Assembly (NCBI GenBank): GCA_026214975.1
Contig: CM047805.1
Location: forward strand, 60,132,834 to 60,196,833
Direction of reading: 5' to 3'
Length of the DNA stretch: 64,000 nucleotides
Source of the DNA: Gentiana macrophylla
Lineage: Eukaryota > Streptophyta > Magnoliopsida > Gentianales > Gentianaceae
Shown here: positions 21,656 through 34,429 of the stretch, one piece after another
How the letters are laid out: every line of letters begins with the position of its first letter
How positions within the stretch are numbered: position 1 is the first letter of the stretch
Translations under genes and position numbers: made by a program
The notes under the pieces: generated by a model
Database searches by the model: none
Seen by the model: the letters and a program-made list of their open reading frames with translations, nothing else
What the model was told of the DNA's origin: nothing

Positions 21656-22852
21656 TGGCCTGTTTTATCTTGTTTTCACTACTCTATCATTTTAGCTTGG
21701 TTTTTGGCCTCATAATCGCGTTTTCACTGTTTTAAACCTTTAATTAATCATGCTATGTTAACATTAATCAAATATGAACAAGCTTCGATTGAACTTCCGA
21801 TTCGTTCAGTTAAAACACCGAATGTACTCTTAAAGGGAGTTGAAGTTCGGATCCGTCGGAAGGGCATGAAAGGGCTTGTGCTTTGATGAACTAGGATTCA
21901 TCAATGTCTGTGTAATTGATAGGATGTGATGTCTAGTTCTAAGTGAGGGAGTAGAGTTGTTAAGGTGAGTTTTATTCTGAAAACATTTAGGTGGTTAGTT
22001 AATTCACATTAATAATTACATACGTGTAGATAAAAGCTAAAACGTCATTTATTCTAGATTAGACACTATTTCATATCGGTGATGTGATACGTTCATAAAA
22101 GGTGAACAACGCTACTGGCCTTAAACGGTTGAAGGGTAGTGGAGGAAATTCATCGGACGTATACGCATACCGGGGAGACCCCGGAGCTAATCGGTGCTAA
22201 CCACCGTTAGTTAGCAAGTATATCTTCTGGCTGATGAACGCCATGCACAGTGTCCTTGAGTAATGATGTAACGGAGATAAGCTAAGTTAGAAACGTTTAG
22301 TCATGACGTGTTGATGGACACGAAGTGAACCCTAAATTGAGTCGGTCTCACTAAGATAATATCTTTAATAATAACCTTAATTGAATTGTAGCTTCTACTT
22401 CTTACTTTGTACAAATGTACTTACCTCAAATGCATGTTTATTTATGTGTTTGGGGGAGAAAAGACGAACAGGTTAGTGAAGATTTTGAGAAGGACTTTGA
22501 TGACGACGTTTGAGGACGCCGGAGTTGAAGACCATGTTTATTATTCTTTTATTTACGTTTATTTCCCAGTTCTGGATTATTGTTGGAACTTGTAGTTTCC
22601 TTTTAGTTTTTGAGATTCATACTTTTGGATTCGTTTGGTTTCCGATATAATAAGTATTACATTCTATTCTATCTTTAGTACTTCTATTCTTGGTTATTTG
22701 AAAAAAATTACCCGAGTCTTTTTAGCTTCCGTTTGCTTTAATTTGATACGACACAGTAGAGGCTTACGTGTAATATTATTTATTTAATATTATGCATGCC
22801 GAACGTTTCGATTTCCGGATAAGGACTCGGTGTCCGGGAACGGGGCGTTACA

Positions 22853-25800
22853 AATAGAAATAGAAATTCCCTCAAGGAATTGTAAGGGAATATCAAAAGT
22901 TTGAAAAAGTAAGCGGCAAATAAGAATTTTTTTTAAGTGAAGTGGAAAAGACACATAAGAATTGTCGGATACGGTTTGATTTCAAAGAATTAATTCAAAC
23001 CCGAAAGTTTAAACAATCATTGACGATTCAAATCAAAGGCTCAAGGTTGCACTACTCGAGAGGAATAGTACACTGGTAAGGAATAAATGAACAAGGTTAA
23101 AATAAAATAGACTTTCAACCGGTGTAACAAAATTGGAATAGAAACGCCAAACAGAGGATGGAAAATTGAAAGGCATATCTGGCGGTTCATGGCTCTAAAT
23201 GGCCTGAAAGAGAGTTAAAACTGAATGGTACAAGTTACATTAATCTGGATTGAAATTCAATAGAAGTTTTGGAGAGAACTTGTTTCTTGATTTGAAAAGT
23301 AGGAAAGTATGAACTAGTTAAGAGGAAAAGGCTTATACAGATATATTTCGGAGGTAATTCATGACACCAAACAGAGAGGACCTGTTGAGTTTAAAGGTCT
23401 CAAGTGAGGGATTACATGAGAAACAAATTACCAGAAAAAGTATAATTACAAAATGGCACGAAAAGGGTCTGAACAACAAACATGGCATGCTTGAGGATAG
23501 CATATTGGTTCTTGTTTAAAACTGCAAAAGAAATTATAACGTTAGCTTTACAAACTCATACTAAAATGTTTAACTCAGAAGGAGATCAAACTTCGGGGAA
23601 CTCCTAAACATAACAGTCGTAACTTAAAATCCTCTTAGCCCAAACCCCAAGTCAAAGAGGTGAAAATCCCTTTTAGGTTGTTGTGTATGAAATTTACTCC
23701 GGATTTGACATTATCAATTTGTACAGAACTAACGAAGAGAAATTTGAGCACGATCCAAAGAGAAAAGAATTAGATACTTGAGTTTCCCAGGTGATATAAA
23801 AATATTGGAATTTGTGAATGAAAATAAGTTGGTCAAAAACAGTTATTTCTGACAATTGCACAAGCTGTCAGAATTTCAAGATTAACAAACACTGAGTTGA
23901 ATTGCAAATCGAGATCAAACAAAAAAGAATCTGAACCTCATTATAAAAGAAAAATTGGAGATAAAAGTTTTGTCTGCAACATATCAAAAATTTAGATCAT
24001 TTAAGGGTGTTTAACCTGTTCAAAACAGAAGAGGAAGTGAAGGTGCTGCCGCAGATTTTCTGGACAGAGTGTCCGGTAATAACATGGATTTTCTGAACAA
24101 TCCATAAAGATTATCAAATCAATGTTAAAATATAAATTGTAGATAAGACATCGGTCTATATTGTGGAAAATTTCCAGAATTTTTAGAGCACGGTAAGTTG
24201 TCTAACCTGAAAGGAAAACACGGAAACAAAAGCATTCACTCAAGTTGGATAAAGCAAAAAACGAGGATAATGAAATCTATGTGCCAAAGTCGGAGACCTT
24301 TAACACTAATAGTTGAAACGACTGAGGAGTACTTGGAAAGGATAAAATTTGCATATGGAGTTCGTGTGGAACCCATCTCGAGCAAAGCAAGGCCAAAGAA
24401 TTATTGTAAACATAAACCAAGCGATAGCGAAAAGAGAAAACGAAGGATTTGTAGAGTCGAGTCTTTAAACAAAAGTTTGTATGTACGAAAACATCTTGTA
24501 AGGGATGCATTAAGGGTAATCACTAGGATGCAAAATTTTGTTGCCCTGAAATAGATAAACATGATATAGTTGGAAGGATATGCAATTGTCAGTTCAAATA
24601 GTTCGAGGGATGAGAAACTTATTTTTCTTAAGCCAAGCCTTTGACACGATGAAAACATCTAAAAAAAAATAAGGCACATCAAAGAATGTACACACTTGGA
24701 AAACAAAACTTCGTAATATGGGACTTTTACCGAGTTTCAGAAGTTTCAAATGGAGGATTTAACTAGAACATGGGTTACAATTGGTATGGATGGGGAAACA
24801 TTGAAGATAACCTTATTGATGAAGACATAAGATTGGAAAATCACCACGCAATCGTTTCTTGCCATCGAGGAGCACTATAACGACAACACCTAGTCTCTAC
24901 CTACCAAACTTCTTATCCTGGGTAACAACTAGCTTAAGAATCAGATAAATCAAAGTATTCTCATCTCCCATAACCTACTACACTATAACTTATAGGGTGA
25001 AAGAAAGACATCTACCCTTTCTTGGCCAGAGGACTTAAATGGTTTTGAGAAATTCGGGTGCATACATAAGCCATGAAATAATTGATTTGCACAAAACAAA
25101 CTGAGCTGATTTTGAACATGAGGCAAAGAGAAAATTTGTGAGTAATTAAGTTTTACATATGATGCTCAAAAATCAAAATTTTTGGGAAGAAATAGGTCAG
25201 TCAAAATAATTCTTTTCATCTACTGCTATAAGCTGTCAAAATTTTTAGGACTTCATCAACTGTCGTGTGTTGCAGATTGTGCTCAAACAAAAACGAATTT
25301 GCACTTGGTTCCAAAACTAAAATTATAGTACAGGATGTTTTATACAACATATCAAAAATCCAAGTCATTTGGAGGTGTTTAGCTTATTCAAAACAGAATG
25401 AAAAGTAAGAGTACCGCTGCAGAATTTTCTGAACAGAGTACCCCTCATTGTTAAACAATTTGTGAACAATCCATATAGAAAACTAAATTGATTTAAAGAG
25501 AGAAATTGTGGATAAGACAGCTTTCTAAGTGGCTGAAAATTTACAGAATTCTTGAAACAAAAATAATGATATAACATGACATGTAGAAACGTGAACAAAA
25601 TCGTTTACTCGTTTTGAATAACATCAAGTTACAAGGAAGTGATTTGAACCAATTTAGCATTACGAAAGCATTAAAACCTCAAAAAGTAAGAAACAAAAAC
25701 TTGAGAGGATCATATAAGAGACGTGAGCTTAAAACTCAACCTATGCCTAAGGAGACTTTTCACTTGGTCCTAGTGCAACTTAACCACGTTCTAAGGATTC

Positions 25801-25911
25801 CTAATCCTACGAGAATTTACCACCAAGATCAAGAGAGATCAGAAGGGTTCAAAAAGATCTAAAGAAGTCTTATCTTAGAGGGAAGAAGCCTAGGAAAGAA
25901 AGGACGCTTCT
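22853..25911 (-). other. Internal region of element A next to its PBS (no pol)
   Basis: The segment is collinear, inverted, with 30787-33152 plus 40228-41284 of element B. It contains two diverged copies of a ~400 bp block (about 23800-24180 and 25190-25560). Short frames such as 24198-24554 have no recognisable domain. The site homologous to the CACTA insertion of B is intact near 23597 (...AACTTCGGGGAAC...). Confidence 0.7.
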
Positions 25912-25923
25912 CTCTGATACCAA
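25912..25923 (-). other. Primer-binding site (tRNA-Met) of element A
   Basis: The minus strand reads TTGGTATCAGAG, one base after the LTR end (GGGGCGTTACA). The same arrangement is at 30775-30786 in B. Confidence 0.85.
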
Positions 25924-25924
25924 C

Positions 25925-27033
25925 TGTAACGCCCCGCTCACAGATACCGAGCCCTTATCCGGAAGAGAAACGTTCGGCGCGTATAGCATTAAATAAATCT
26001 AAAATTATACGCAAGCCTCTACGTCGTCGTATCAAATAAAAGCAAACGGAAGCTAAAAAGACCCGGGTAAAAACATAAATGCTACTATGAATAGAAAGTA
26101 ATCATGCTAAAGATGGATAGTTAAATTACAACGTCAAAAAACCCAAAGACTTATGCAATACGATGTCTTAAAAGTAGAAGTACAACAAGTCTAAGAAAAG
26201 AAATACAACTAGTCTAGTACGTACAACCTTTACAAAGAAATAAACTAAGAGCTTTGTCAAGACTTCAAAGTCTTCAAAGGTCGTCATCTACACTTGATCA
26301 ACCTGTTCGTCTTCTCACCCCACAATGCATACAAAAGAAAATGCAAAGGAGGTAAGTACAAAGTACTTAGTAAAAGTAAGAAGCTAATGAATAACTAAGT
26401 TATACAACGAAAGGTTATTATTATGATTATTAAATTATCTTTATGAGACCGACTCAGGCTAAGGTTCAATCCATGCCCATCGACATGTCATGACTAAACG
26501 TTTCTAGCTTAGCTTATCTTGGTTACATCATCACTCAAGGACACAATGCATGGTGAAAATTCCACCACAAGATGTACTTGCAAAATACGGTGAGTAGCAC
26601 CGATAGTCCCGGGATCTCCCCGGTATGCATAAACATTCGGCGAATTTCCTCCACTGCCATTTAGCCGTTTATTGGCCAGCAGCGTTGTTCTCTTTTACTG
26701 AACGTATCACATCGCCGATATGAATCAGTGCCTAACCGAGAATAGATGACATTTTAGCTTTTACTACACTTATGTAATTATTATGGTGAATTAACTACTC
26801 ACCTAAGTGTTTTCAAGATGAAATCTCACCTTGACAACTCTACTCCCTCATTTAGACAACTAGACATCACATCCTATCAATTACACAGACATTGATTAAC
26901 TCTAGTTCATCAAAGCACAAACCCTTTCATTCCCTTCCGACGGATCTGAACTTCAACTCCCTTTAATAGTACATTCGGTGTTTTACCTGAAAGAATCAGA
27001 AGTTCAATCGAAGCTTGTTCATAATTAATTAAT
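25925..27033 (-). repeat. 5' LTR of element A, interrupted at 27034
   Basis: It aligns with 8556-9656 of the other LTR of A up to ...TTAATTAAT, where CACTACCAAAAAA begins. The missing ~860 bp should resume with GTTATTGAATC on the far side of the insertion. Confidence 0.85.
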
Positions 27034-27257
27034 CACTACCAAAAAATGGAGAAATAATGACAAAAACTTGGTGAAAGGATGTTATTCCGGTCACTAAAGT
27101 CAATCTTTTTTTTTTTATAGTTTTAGTAAGAGTTAGTACTTTGTGTAGCTAAAAGGTGAAGTCTTAATGACTAATTTCAATCCAATCATTATTCGTATAC
27201 TTGGAAATAATATGACTATTTTTTTAAATTTATAAATATATACGTGCATTTTTTGCA

Positions 27258-27280
27258 GGGGGGGGGGGGGGGAGGGGGAG
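27258..27280 (+). repeat. G-tract, possible G-quadruplex
   Basis: About fifteen G, one A, five G. The run may be mis-sized, as long homopolymers often are. Confidence 0.6.
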
Positions 27281-28577
27281 CATGACTTTTTTTTGGAATG
27301 TATTTTCCTGCAAATTCTTTTACTTTTCATAAAAAGGTCCCACTCCACTTTTCCAAATCAGCGCCAAATAAATTTTCCTGATTTCTATCCACGTTTGTTT
27401 TTTAGAAACTATCTAGGTTTTGTTTTATTTATTTACTTTTTTTGAGTGGAAGGTTTTGTTTATAATTGATTTATCCTGCTTTAAAATTGATTTATCCCTC
27501 TAAAAGAAATTGATTTATCCAATTTTCCTGCTTTAAAACAACAGCGGCTATTGCTTATCACACCATTAAACCGCTGATACATAAAATTCAGAGAAATCCA
27601 AAAATAATCAACTTTTTTCCAAATCGTGATCGAACCTACGTATTCAGCATCGAAGAAGCGATTCTTCCTACCAAGGATTTGTCAGGTATTTGATTTTGCT
27701 TTTTAATTATTTCTAAGGTTTGGTGTACAATACCCACCTATTGTCTACTTGATTTCCTTCTCTAATTATTCACATATTTGGTTCGTATTTTTGTTTTGGT
27801 TGATTAGAGTAACCGTTCATTCTGGGTTCGGCGTCATCGGTGTTTCTTGGGTTGATATCAGTGTAATCAGGTATGGTTTCGAATTCATGAGATTTTCTAT
27901 TTCTCGAAGTTGATTAGTTGGTGTTTTTGGAGATCCACCATGATAATTTTGTGGTTTGGTTTGTTGCTTAGTTGATATCACAAAAAAACTTTTCTATAAT
28001 TGCTATTTGATTCCCCGATCTTCACGGTTCGTATTTGCACAATCCAAAAATTGGTTACAGCTAACGCAACTTTTTCATCCTATGATTGGCTTCTGATGAA
28101 TCTCCCTGTACGTGCACCGTGCATTTCTGTAATAGTAGAGATAATGTTGTATATCGAATATGGTTATTGGAAAACCAATTGAAAGTCTGTTTGATTATGT
28201 TTGATTGGTTAGAAATTTTTTATTTTTTTACTTTGATTGGTAAATAAATTCTGTGACAAACCGTGGGAAATAGAAAATGAGATACTTGTGATTGGAACGT
28301 GTTTAGACGTTGTTATGTAAAGGGATGCATTGTAGATCACTTATGTATGGATGAAGATTATGTTCTACAAATTCTACGTCTCTCATGTTCAAAAAAATGC
28401 CTAAATGAAATAAGTTCTTTTAAACTGAGATTCTTGTGGCAGTAAATGATAGAATTTATGGCATGAATAGATATAATGAAATGTGATGAAATCATGTTGG
28501 TGCCACGGACATTCTGGGAGTTGGAAACTCATGAACTTGATTTTCAATTTAAAGGAGGAAATGATCTATCTATCTAA

Positions 28578-28582
<5 letters not shown>

Positions 28583-28662
<80 letters not shown>
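28583..28662. repeat. (AT)~40 microsatellite
   Basis: About 80 bp of pure AT repeats in the spacer between the head-to-head elements A and B. Such tracts can extrude cruciforms. A frame of alternating Tyr/Ile across it is an artefact. Confidence 0.95.
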
Positions 28663-28664
<2 letters not shown>

Positions 28665-28803
28665 TAGCACTTAAAGTATGATGTTCGGTGTTTGTTTTAG
28701 ATTATTATTTTCCTAAGTCATTTCACATAAATACATACAAGAAGCTAATGTCCTAGCTAATTTAGGTGTTAAGGAATATGAAGGAAAAATAAAAGTGGGA
28801 TCT

Positions 28804-30773
28804 TGTAACATCCCGAATTTTCGTAAAAGGGTAAAATAGTAATTGGATTTAATCACTACGATCTAATTATTATTTGTTATTTTTACTTAATTAAAAAGGA
28901 TTTAATTAAGGGATATTGTTATTCAATTAATAGATTTAATTAATAGCTATTTAAGGAAGATAATAGCCAAAATCCACTCTTATTATGTCACGCAAATTCA
29001 GAAAAAAAAAAAAAAAAAAGATGCAACGGCAATCTGAAGGAGAAGCAGCGCAGAAGATGCCAGAAAAAGGGAGAACGTAATCTTCAACCGTGTGACCAAT
29101 CCGTTCATCTGTTCAAGATGCCGCGGGACAGAAAAGTGATCAGCGCGAGGAGACGCAACTTTGGAAAATAACATCTCCCAATTTCGTAAGTTTTCAGTTT
29201 AGCCCTAGTTTTCGGTATTCGTAGAGTCCGTTTCTTGAAAAATTCGTATCTTTCAATCCGTAACTCTGTTTTTCAGCCACGAGTAGTCGAAACGATCATC
29301 TTGGAGCATAGATCATTCTAAAAATAGTTATGCAGCAGTTAATCCAGAGAATCTGCAGTTTTATGGACTTTTTCAGTTTCGGTTTTCTGCAAAGAAATAT
29401 GATTTTAGGGTTTCTCGTTGATCAAATAGGTTTTGGGGTTGAGGATCAACAGTTGTCGCAGTTGCTTGATGTATTGCTTTCGGTTTTGCTGGAAATTAAG
29501 GTAAGAGGCTCTTCCTAATGAGTAATTATAGTTTTATAACTTTAGGTTGAGTTTTGGTGAGTCTTGGTGTTATTTGGTGATAGAATTCATGCTAAGTTGT
29601 AATTATTGAGTTGTGATATGTTTTGGTATATTTGTGTTGAGTTTTAGATTTCTAATTTTTTTTGATTCAACAACATTAATTAAACATAAACAAGCTTCGA
29701 TTGAACTTCTGATTCGTTTAGTTAAAACACCGAATGTACTCTTAAATGGAGTTGAAGTTCGGATCCGTCGGAAGAGAATGAAAAGGCTTGTGCTTTGATG
29801 AATTAGCATTCATCAATGTCTGTGTATTTGCTAGGCCTTGTCCGTGTCTAGTGGTATAGGAAAGAGAGTAGTGTATGTGAGGGAGCTTACTTGAAAACAC
29901 TTAGGTGACTAGTTAATTCACAATAATAATTACATAAGTGTTGTAAAAGCTAAAACGTCACTTATTCTAGGTCAGGCACTGATTCAAATCGGCGATGTGA
30001 TACGTTCATAAAAGGTGGACAACGCTACTGGCTCAAAAGGCTGAAGGGTAGTGGAGGAAATCCATCGAACGTATATGCATACCGGGGAGATCCCGGGACT
30101 ACCGGTGCTAATCACTGTAGTTGGCAAGTATATCTCGTAGTGGAATTTTCACCATGCATTGTGTCCTTGAGTAATGATGTAACCAAGATAAGCTAAGCTA
30201 GAAACGTTTAGTCATAACATGTCGATGGGCATGGATTAAACCCTAGATTGAGTCGGTCTCATAAAGATAATTAATAATCATAATAATACCCTTTCGTTGT
30301 ATAAATTAGTTATTCATTAGTTTCTCACTTTTACTAAGTACTTTGTACTTACCTCCTTTGCATTTTCTTTTGTATGCATTATGGGGTGAGAAGACGAACA
30401 GGTTGATCAGGTAGATGACGACTTTTGAAAGCTTTGAAGTCTTGACGAAGTTTCTAGTTCCTTCTCTTTGTAAAGGTTGTACTAGACTAGTTGTATTTAT
30501 TTTCTTAGACTTATTGTATTTCTACTTTTATGACCTCGTATTGTATAAGTCTTTGGGTTTTTCGTCGTTGTAATTTAACTATCCATCTTTAGTATGGTTA
30601 ATTTCTAATCTTAGTAGCATTTATGTTTTACCCGAGTCTTTTTAGCTTCCATTTTCTTTTATTTGATACGACGACGTAGAGGCTTGCGTATAATATTAGA
30701 TTTATTTAATGCTATACGCGCTGAATGTTTCTCTTCCGGATAAGGGCTCGGTATCCGGGAGTGGGGCGTTACA
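28804..30773 (+). repeat. 5' LTR of element B
   Basis: The LTR runs TGTAACATCCCGAATTTTCG...GAGTGGGGCGTTACA, 1,970 bp. A poly-A run lies near 29004-29020. The block 29680-29810 is shared with the solo LTR at 20430-22852. Confidence 0.9.
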
Positions 30774-30774
30774 G

Positions 30775-30786
30775 TTGGTATCAGAG
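30775..30786 (+). other. Primer-binding site (tRNA-Met) of element B
   Basis: TTGGTATCAGAG lies one base after the LTR. Confidence 0.9.
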
Positions 30787-33149
30787 AGAAAAGCGTCCTT
30801 TCTGTTCTAGGCTTCTCTTCCTCTAAGATAAGACTTCTTTAGATCTTTTTGAACCCTTCAGATCTCTCTTGAACTTGGTGGTAAATTCTCGTAGGATTAG
30901 GAATCCTTAGAACGTGGTTAAGTTGCACTAGGACCAAGTGAAAAGTCTCCTTAGGCGTAGGTTGAGTTTTAAGCTCACGTCTCTTATATGATCCTCTCAA
31001 GTTTTTTTTTCTTTCTTTTTGAGGTTTTAATTGCTTTTGTAATGCTAAATTTGGTTCAAATCACTTCCTTGTAACTTGGTGTTTCGCAAAATGAGTAAAC
31101 AATTTTGTTCACGTTTCTACATGTCATGTTATATCATTTTATTTGTTCCAAGAATTATGTAAATTTTCAGCCACTTAGAAATTTGTCTTATCTACAATTT
31201 CTCTCTTTACATCAATTTAGTTTTCAATATGGATTGTTCACAAATTGTTTAACAAGGAGGGGTACTCTGTTCAGAAAATTCTACAGCGGTACTCTTACTT
31301 ATCATTCTGTTTTGAATAAGCTAAACACCTCCAAATGACTTGGATTTTTGGTATCTTGTAGAAAACATCCTGCACTATAATTTTTGTTTTGGAACCAAGT
31401 ACAAATTCGTTTTGGTTTGAGCACAATCTGCAACACACGACTGTTGATGAAGTCCTGGAAATTTTTGACAGCTTATAGCAGTAGATGAAAAGAATCATTT
31501 TGACCGACCTATGGCTTCCCAATTTTTTTGATTTATGAGCATCATATGTAAAACTTATATACTCACAGATTTTCTCTTTGCCTCATGTTCAAAATATGCT
31601 TAGTTTGTTTTGTGCAAATCAATTATTTCATGGCTTACGTATGCACCCTAATTTCTCAAAACCATATAAGTCCTCTGGTCAAGAAAGGATAGATGTCTTT
31701 CTTTCACCCTGTAAGTTATAGTGTAGTAGGTTATAGGAGATGAGAATACTTTGTTTTATCTGATTCTTAAGCTAGTTGTTACCCAGGATAAGAAGTTTGG
31801 TAGGTAGAGACTAGGTGTTGTCGTTATAGTGCTCCTTGATGGCAAGAAACGATTGCGTGGTGATTTTCCAATCTTATGTCTTCATTAATAAGATTCCCTT
31901 TTATAATCATCCGGTTTCCTACTTGGTTATCCCGATTTCAATGTTTCCCCATCCATACTAATTGTTACTCATGCTCTGGTTAAATCCTCCATTTGAAACT
32001 TCTGAAACTCGGTAAAAGTCTCTTATTACGAAGTTTTATTTTCCAAGTCTGTAGATTCATTTGTTGTGCCTTATTTTTTTTAAAGATGTTTTCATTGTGT
32101 CAAATGCTTGATTTAAGAAAAATAAGTTTCTCATCCTTCGAACTATTTGAACTGACAACTGCATATCCTTCCAACTATATCATGTTTAGCTATTTTGGGG
32201 CAACACACTTTTGCATCCTAGTGATTACCCTTAATGCATCCCCTACAAGATGTTTTAGTACATACAAATTTTTGTTTAAAGACTCGACTCTACAAATCCT
32301 CCGTTTTCTCTTTTTGCTATCGCGTGGTTTATGTTTACCAAAATTCTTTCACCTTTGCTTTGCTTGAGATGGTTCCACACGAACTCCATATGTAAATTTT
32401 ATCCTTTAAAAGTACTCCTCAGTCGTTTCAACTAATAGTGTTAAAGGTTTCTTACTTTGGCACATACTTTTCATCATCCTCGTGTTTGGCTTTACCCAAC
32501 ATGAGTGAATGCTTTTGTTTCCGTGTTTTCCCTTCAGGTTAAACAACTTACCGTGTTTCAAAAATTCTGCAAATTTTCAGCAAAGTAGATTACTGTCTTA
32601 TCTACAACTTATCTTTTTACATCAACTCGATAATCGTTATGGATTGTTCAGAAAATTCATGTTTATGCCGGACACTCTGTCCAGAAAATCTGCAGCAGCA
32701 CCTTCACTTCCTCTTCTGTTTTTAATAGGTTAAACACCCTTAAATGACCTGAATTTTTGATTTGTTGCAGAAAAAACTTTTATCTACAATTTTCCTTTTG
32801 GAATTAAGTTCAGATTATTTTAGTTTGATCTCGATTTGTAATTCAACTCAGTGTTTATGAATCTGGAAATTCTGGCAGCTTGTGCAATCGTCAGAAATAA
32901 CTGTTTTTGACCGACCTTATCTCATTCAAAAATTCCAATATTTTTATATCACCTGGAAAACTCCAGTATCTAAATAGTTTCTCTTTGGATCGTGCTCAAA
33001 TTCCTCTTCGTTAGTTCTTTAAAAATTTGATAATGTCAGATCTGGAGTAAATATCATACACAGCAACCTAAAAGGGATTTTCACCTCTTCGACTTGGGGT
33101 TTGGGCTAAGAGGGTAGTAAGTTACGACTGTTATGTTTAGGAGTTCCCC
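30787..33149 (+). other. Internal region of element B, left half, with a diverged internal duplication
   Basis: There are no retroviral domains. Two copies of a block lie about 1.43 kb apart: 31140-31530 and 32565-32950. In translation they share patterns such as LSYLQ(F/L)..LHQ and YGLF. The same pair exists in A. The frames 31105-31338, 31993-32367 and 32509-32733 are open but have no known family, and equivalents in A are partly closed. Confidence 0.6.
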
Positions 33150-33152
33150 GAA
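33150..33152 (+). repeat. Left 3 bp target duplication (GAA) of CACTA-1
   Basis: GAA is repeated at 40228-40230. Element A has the empty site with a single GAA (minus strand near 23597). Confidence 0.9.
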
Positions 33153-33520
33153 CACTACAACAAAACAGGCTTTTGACGACACTTTACTACCGGCATTTTC
33201 ATGAACGTCATAAATTTACCGGCGCAAAATATTAGGTGTCGTGAAAGTACGACATTTTTACGACAAATTATTATCGGCCGGGAATTGACGACAATTAGCC
33301 GACGAACATCTTTTATGTCACAAATTTGTGGCGTTCTTTATGGCACTTTTATTTTATGTCATAAAAAACACGTAACTTTTTCGACACATCATGAAGGTGT
33401 CTTAAATGTTATGACACTTCTGCATTTTTTATACGTATATGACACAAAATACTCGACATTTGTTAAAGTGTCACTTTTTATGCCACGAGAAAACGACAAT
33501 CTCTGTGGCTAATTTTTTTT
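33153..33520 (+). repeat. Left terminal and subterminal repeats of CACTA-1
   Basis: Short motifs such as GTGTCG, GACGACA, TGTCAC and TGGCAC recur in both orientations, the usual binding-site pattern for CACTA transposition proteins. They are similar in kind to 39770-40227. Confidence 0.75.
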
Positions 33521-33832
33521 TGAAAGAACGCTGTGGCTTATTTCTATTATATACAAGTGCCCACGTTTAGTAGTTTTTCTTCCCATTATCTTTACTATTT
33601 TTTTCCTAAAACCTACTACGTTATATTTATTTAATTTTTTTAAAGGAACTATGTTATATTTATCTCAATTGATGTAAACTGTATCCAACATTATCTTTTC
33701 TCTCTCTCTTCTCAGCCCGAATTTTTTTTTTTTTTTTTTTTTTTTTCCTAACAGGGTTCGAGCGATGGAACTTCTACCCGACTTTCTTTTTAGTTTGAGG
33801 TTTATAATATCATTTCACTAACCAATGTTTGT

Positions 33833-33835
<3 letters not shown>

Positions 33836-33877
<42 letters not shown>
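33836..33877. repeat. (AT)n microsatellite in CACTA-1
   Basis: About 20 AT dinucleotides. A poly-T run of about 25 bases lies upstream near 33722-33746. The stretch 33521-34430 is otherwise AT-rich and has no recognisable gene. Confidence 0.9.
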
Positions 33878-33878
<1 letters not shown>

Positions 33879-34429
33879 ATTATGCACTTGAAGTATTCAT
33901 TAAAAAATAATCATACTAAATTATTAGCTTCACCCATATCACATTATGCGTGAAATTTTTTGTTTTCAACTATAGCGCCACACCCAATTCCCACGAATAA
34001 ATTCCCGCCAATCATACGCATCTACTAAAAAAAAAAACCTTATTCAACCAGCAGGAAATTCCCGCCAATCACTACATGAATATTTGCAAATTGTAATCGT
34101 ACATTTATTATATGTATTATAAATATTTAGTTATAACACACATATCTTTTTCTTTTTCTTTTTTTTTTTGATTAAACATATATTTTTCTTATATTGGGGT
34201 AAATTAGAACGGAGATTTTTATTATATTAGGGGCCGAATGGAAACAATACCACTCGATCAATACTAATATAACATAACAAAATACACCCCTCGTTTGCCC
34301 TCTTTATCCATATTAACCACTCTTTATAAAATACTCACATTATAGTTGATGCTTATATCATTTAAATACTATTGCAATGTAACGATAAATTATTTATCCC
34401 CTACCACCTTTGACCCTCGATCAACCATA

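Larger units (their letters stand above)
20430..22852 (+). mobile_element. Solo LTR of a second chromovirus-type gypsy family, carrying plastid DNA
   Basis: It starts TGTAATATTCCGATTTTCGG and ends GAACGGGGCGTTACA, with 5 bp flanking duplications and no internal region, so it is a solo LTR left by LTR-LTR recombination. Its ends, and a block at about 21775-21890 (GAACAAGCTTCGATTGAACT onward), are shared with the LTRs of A and B. The rest differs, so it is a related but distinct family of about 2.42 kb. It carries clusters of GACGGGCGTC motifs and a plastid insert between them. Confidence 0.9.
8556..27033 (-). mobile_element. Element A: non-autonomous chromovirus-type Ty3/gypsy element with nested insertions
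   Basis: The 3' LTR is 8556-10519 and the 5' LTR starts at 25925 and is interrupted at 27034. It has a polypurine tract (10520-10538) and a tRNA-Met primer-binding site (25912-25923), all on the minus strand. After removing the nested copia (10951-19774) and solo LTR (20430-22852), about 4.15 kb of internal DNA remains. It has no recognisable Gag, protease, RT, RNase H or integrase, so it is a LARD-type non-autonomous element. LTR ends and PPT resemble Tekay-type chromoviruses. It is the same family as element B (28804-43135) but lacks about 320 and 290 bp present in B. Confidence 0.85.
27034..28803 (+). mobile_element. Left part of a CACTA-like DNA transposon (CACTA-2) inserted in the LTR of A
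   Basis: It starts with CACTACCAAAAAATGGAG directly after AAT (27031-27033), a plausible 3 bp target duplication. It interrupts the A LTR at a point that is continuous in the other LTR (9656/9657). The interior has exon-like stretches ending in splice-donor-like CAG|GT sites (about 27686 and 27870), like the non-coding leader of plant CACTA genes. No transposase is visible. The right end is not seen, because element B starts at 28804 within it. Confidence 0.55.

Noticed and set aside
24198..24554. 118-codon basic frame in element A as a possible host gene
   Set aside because: It lies in LARD internal sequence. The homologous part of B (around 32180-32560) is open on the other frames only, and no domain is recognised.
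28483..28674. 63-codon frame rich in alternating Tyr/Ile
   Set aside because: It is a translation of the (AT)40 microsatellite.
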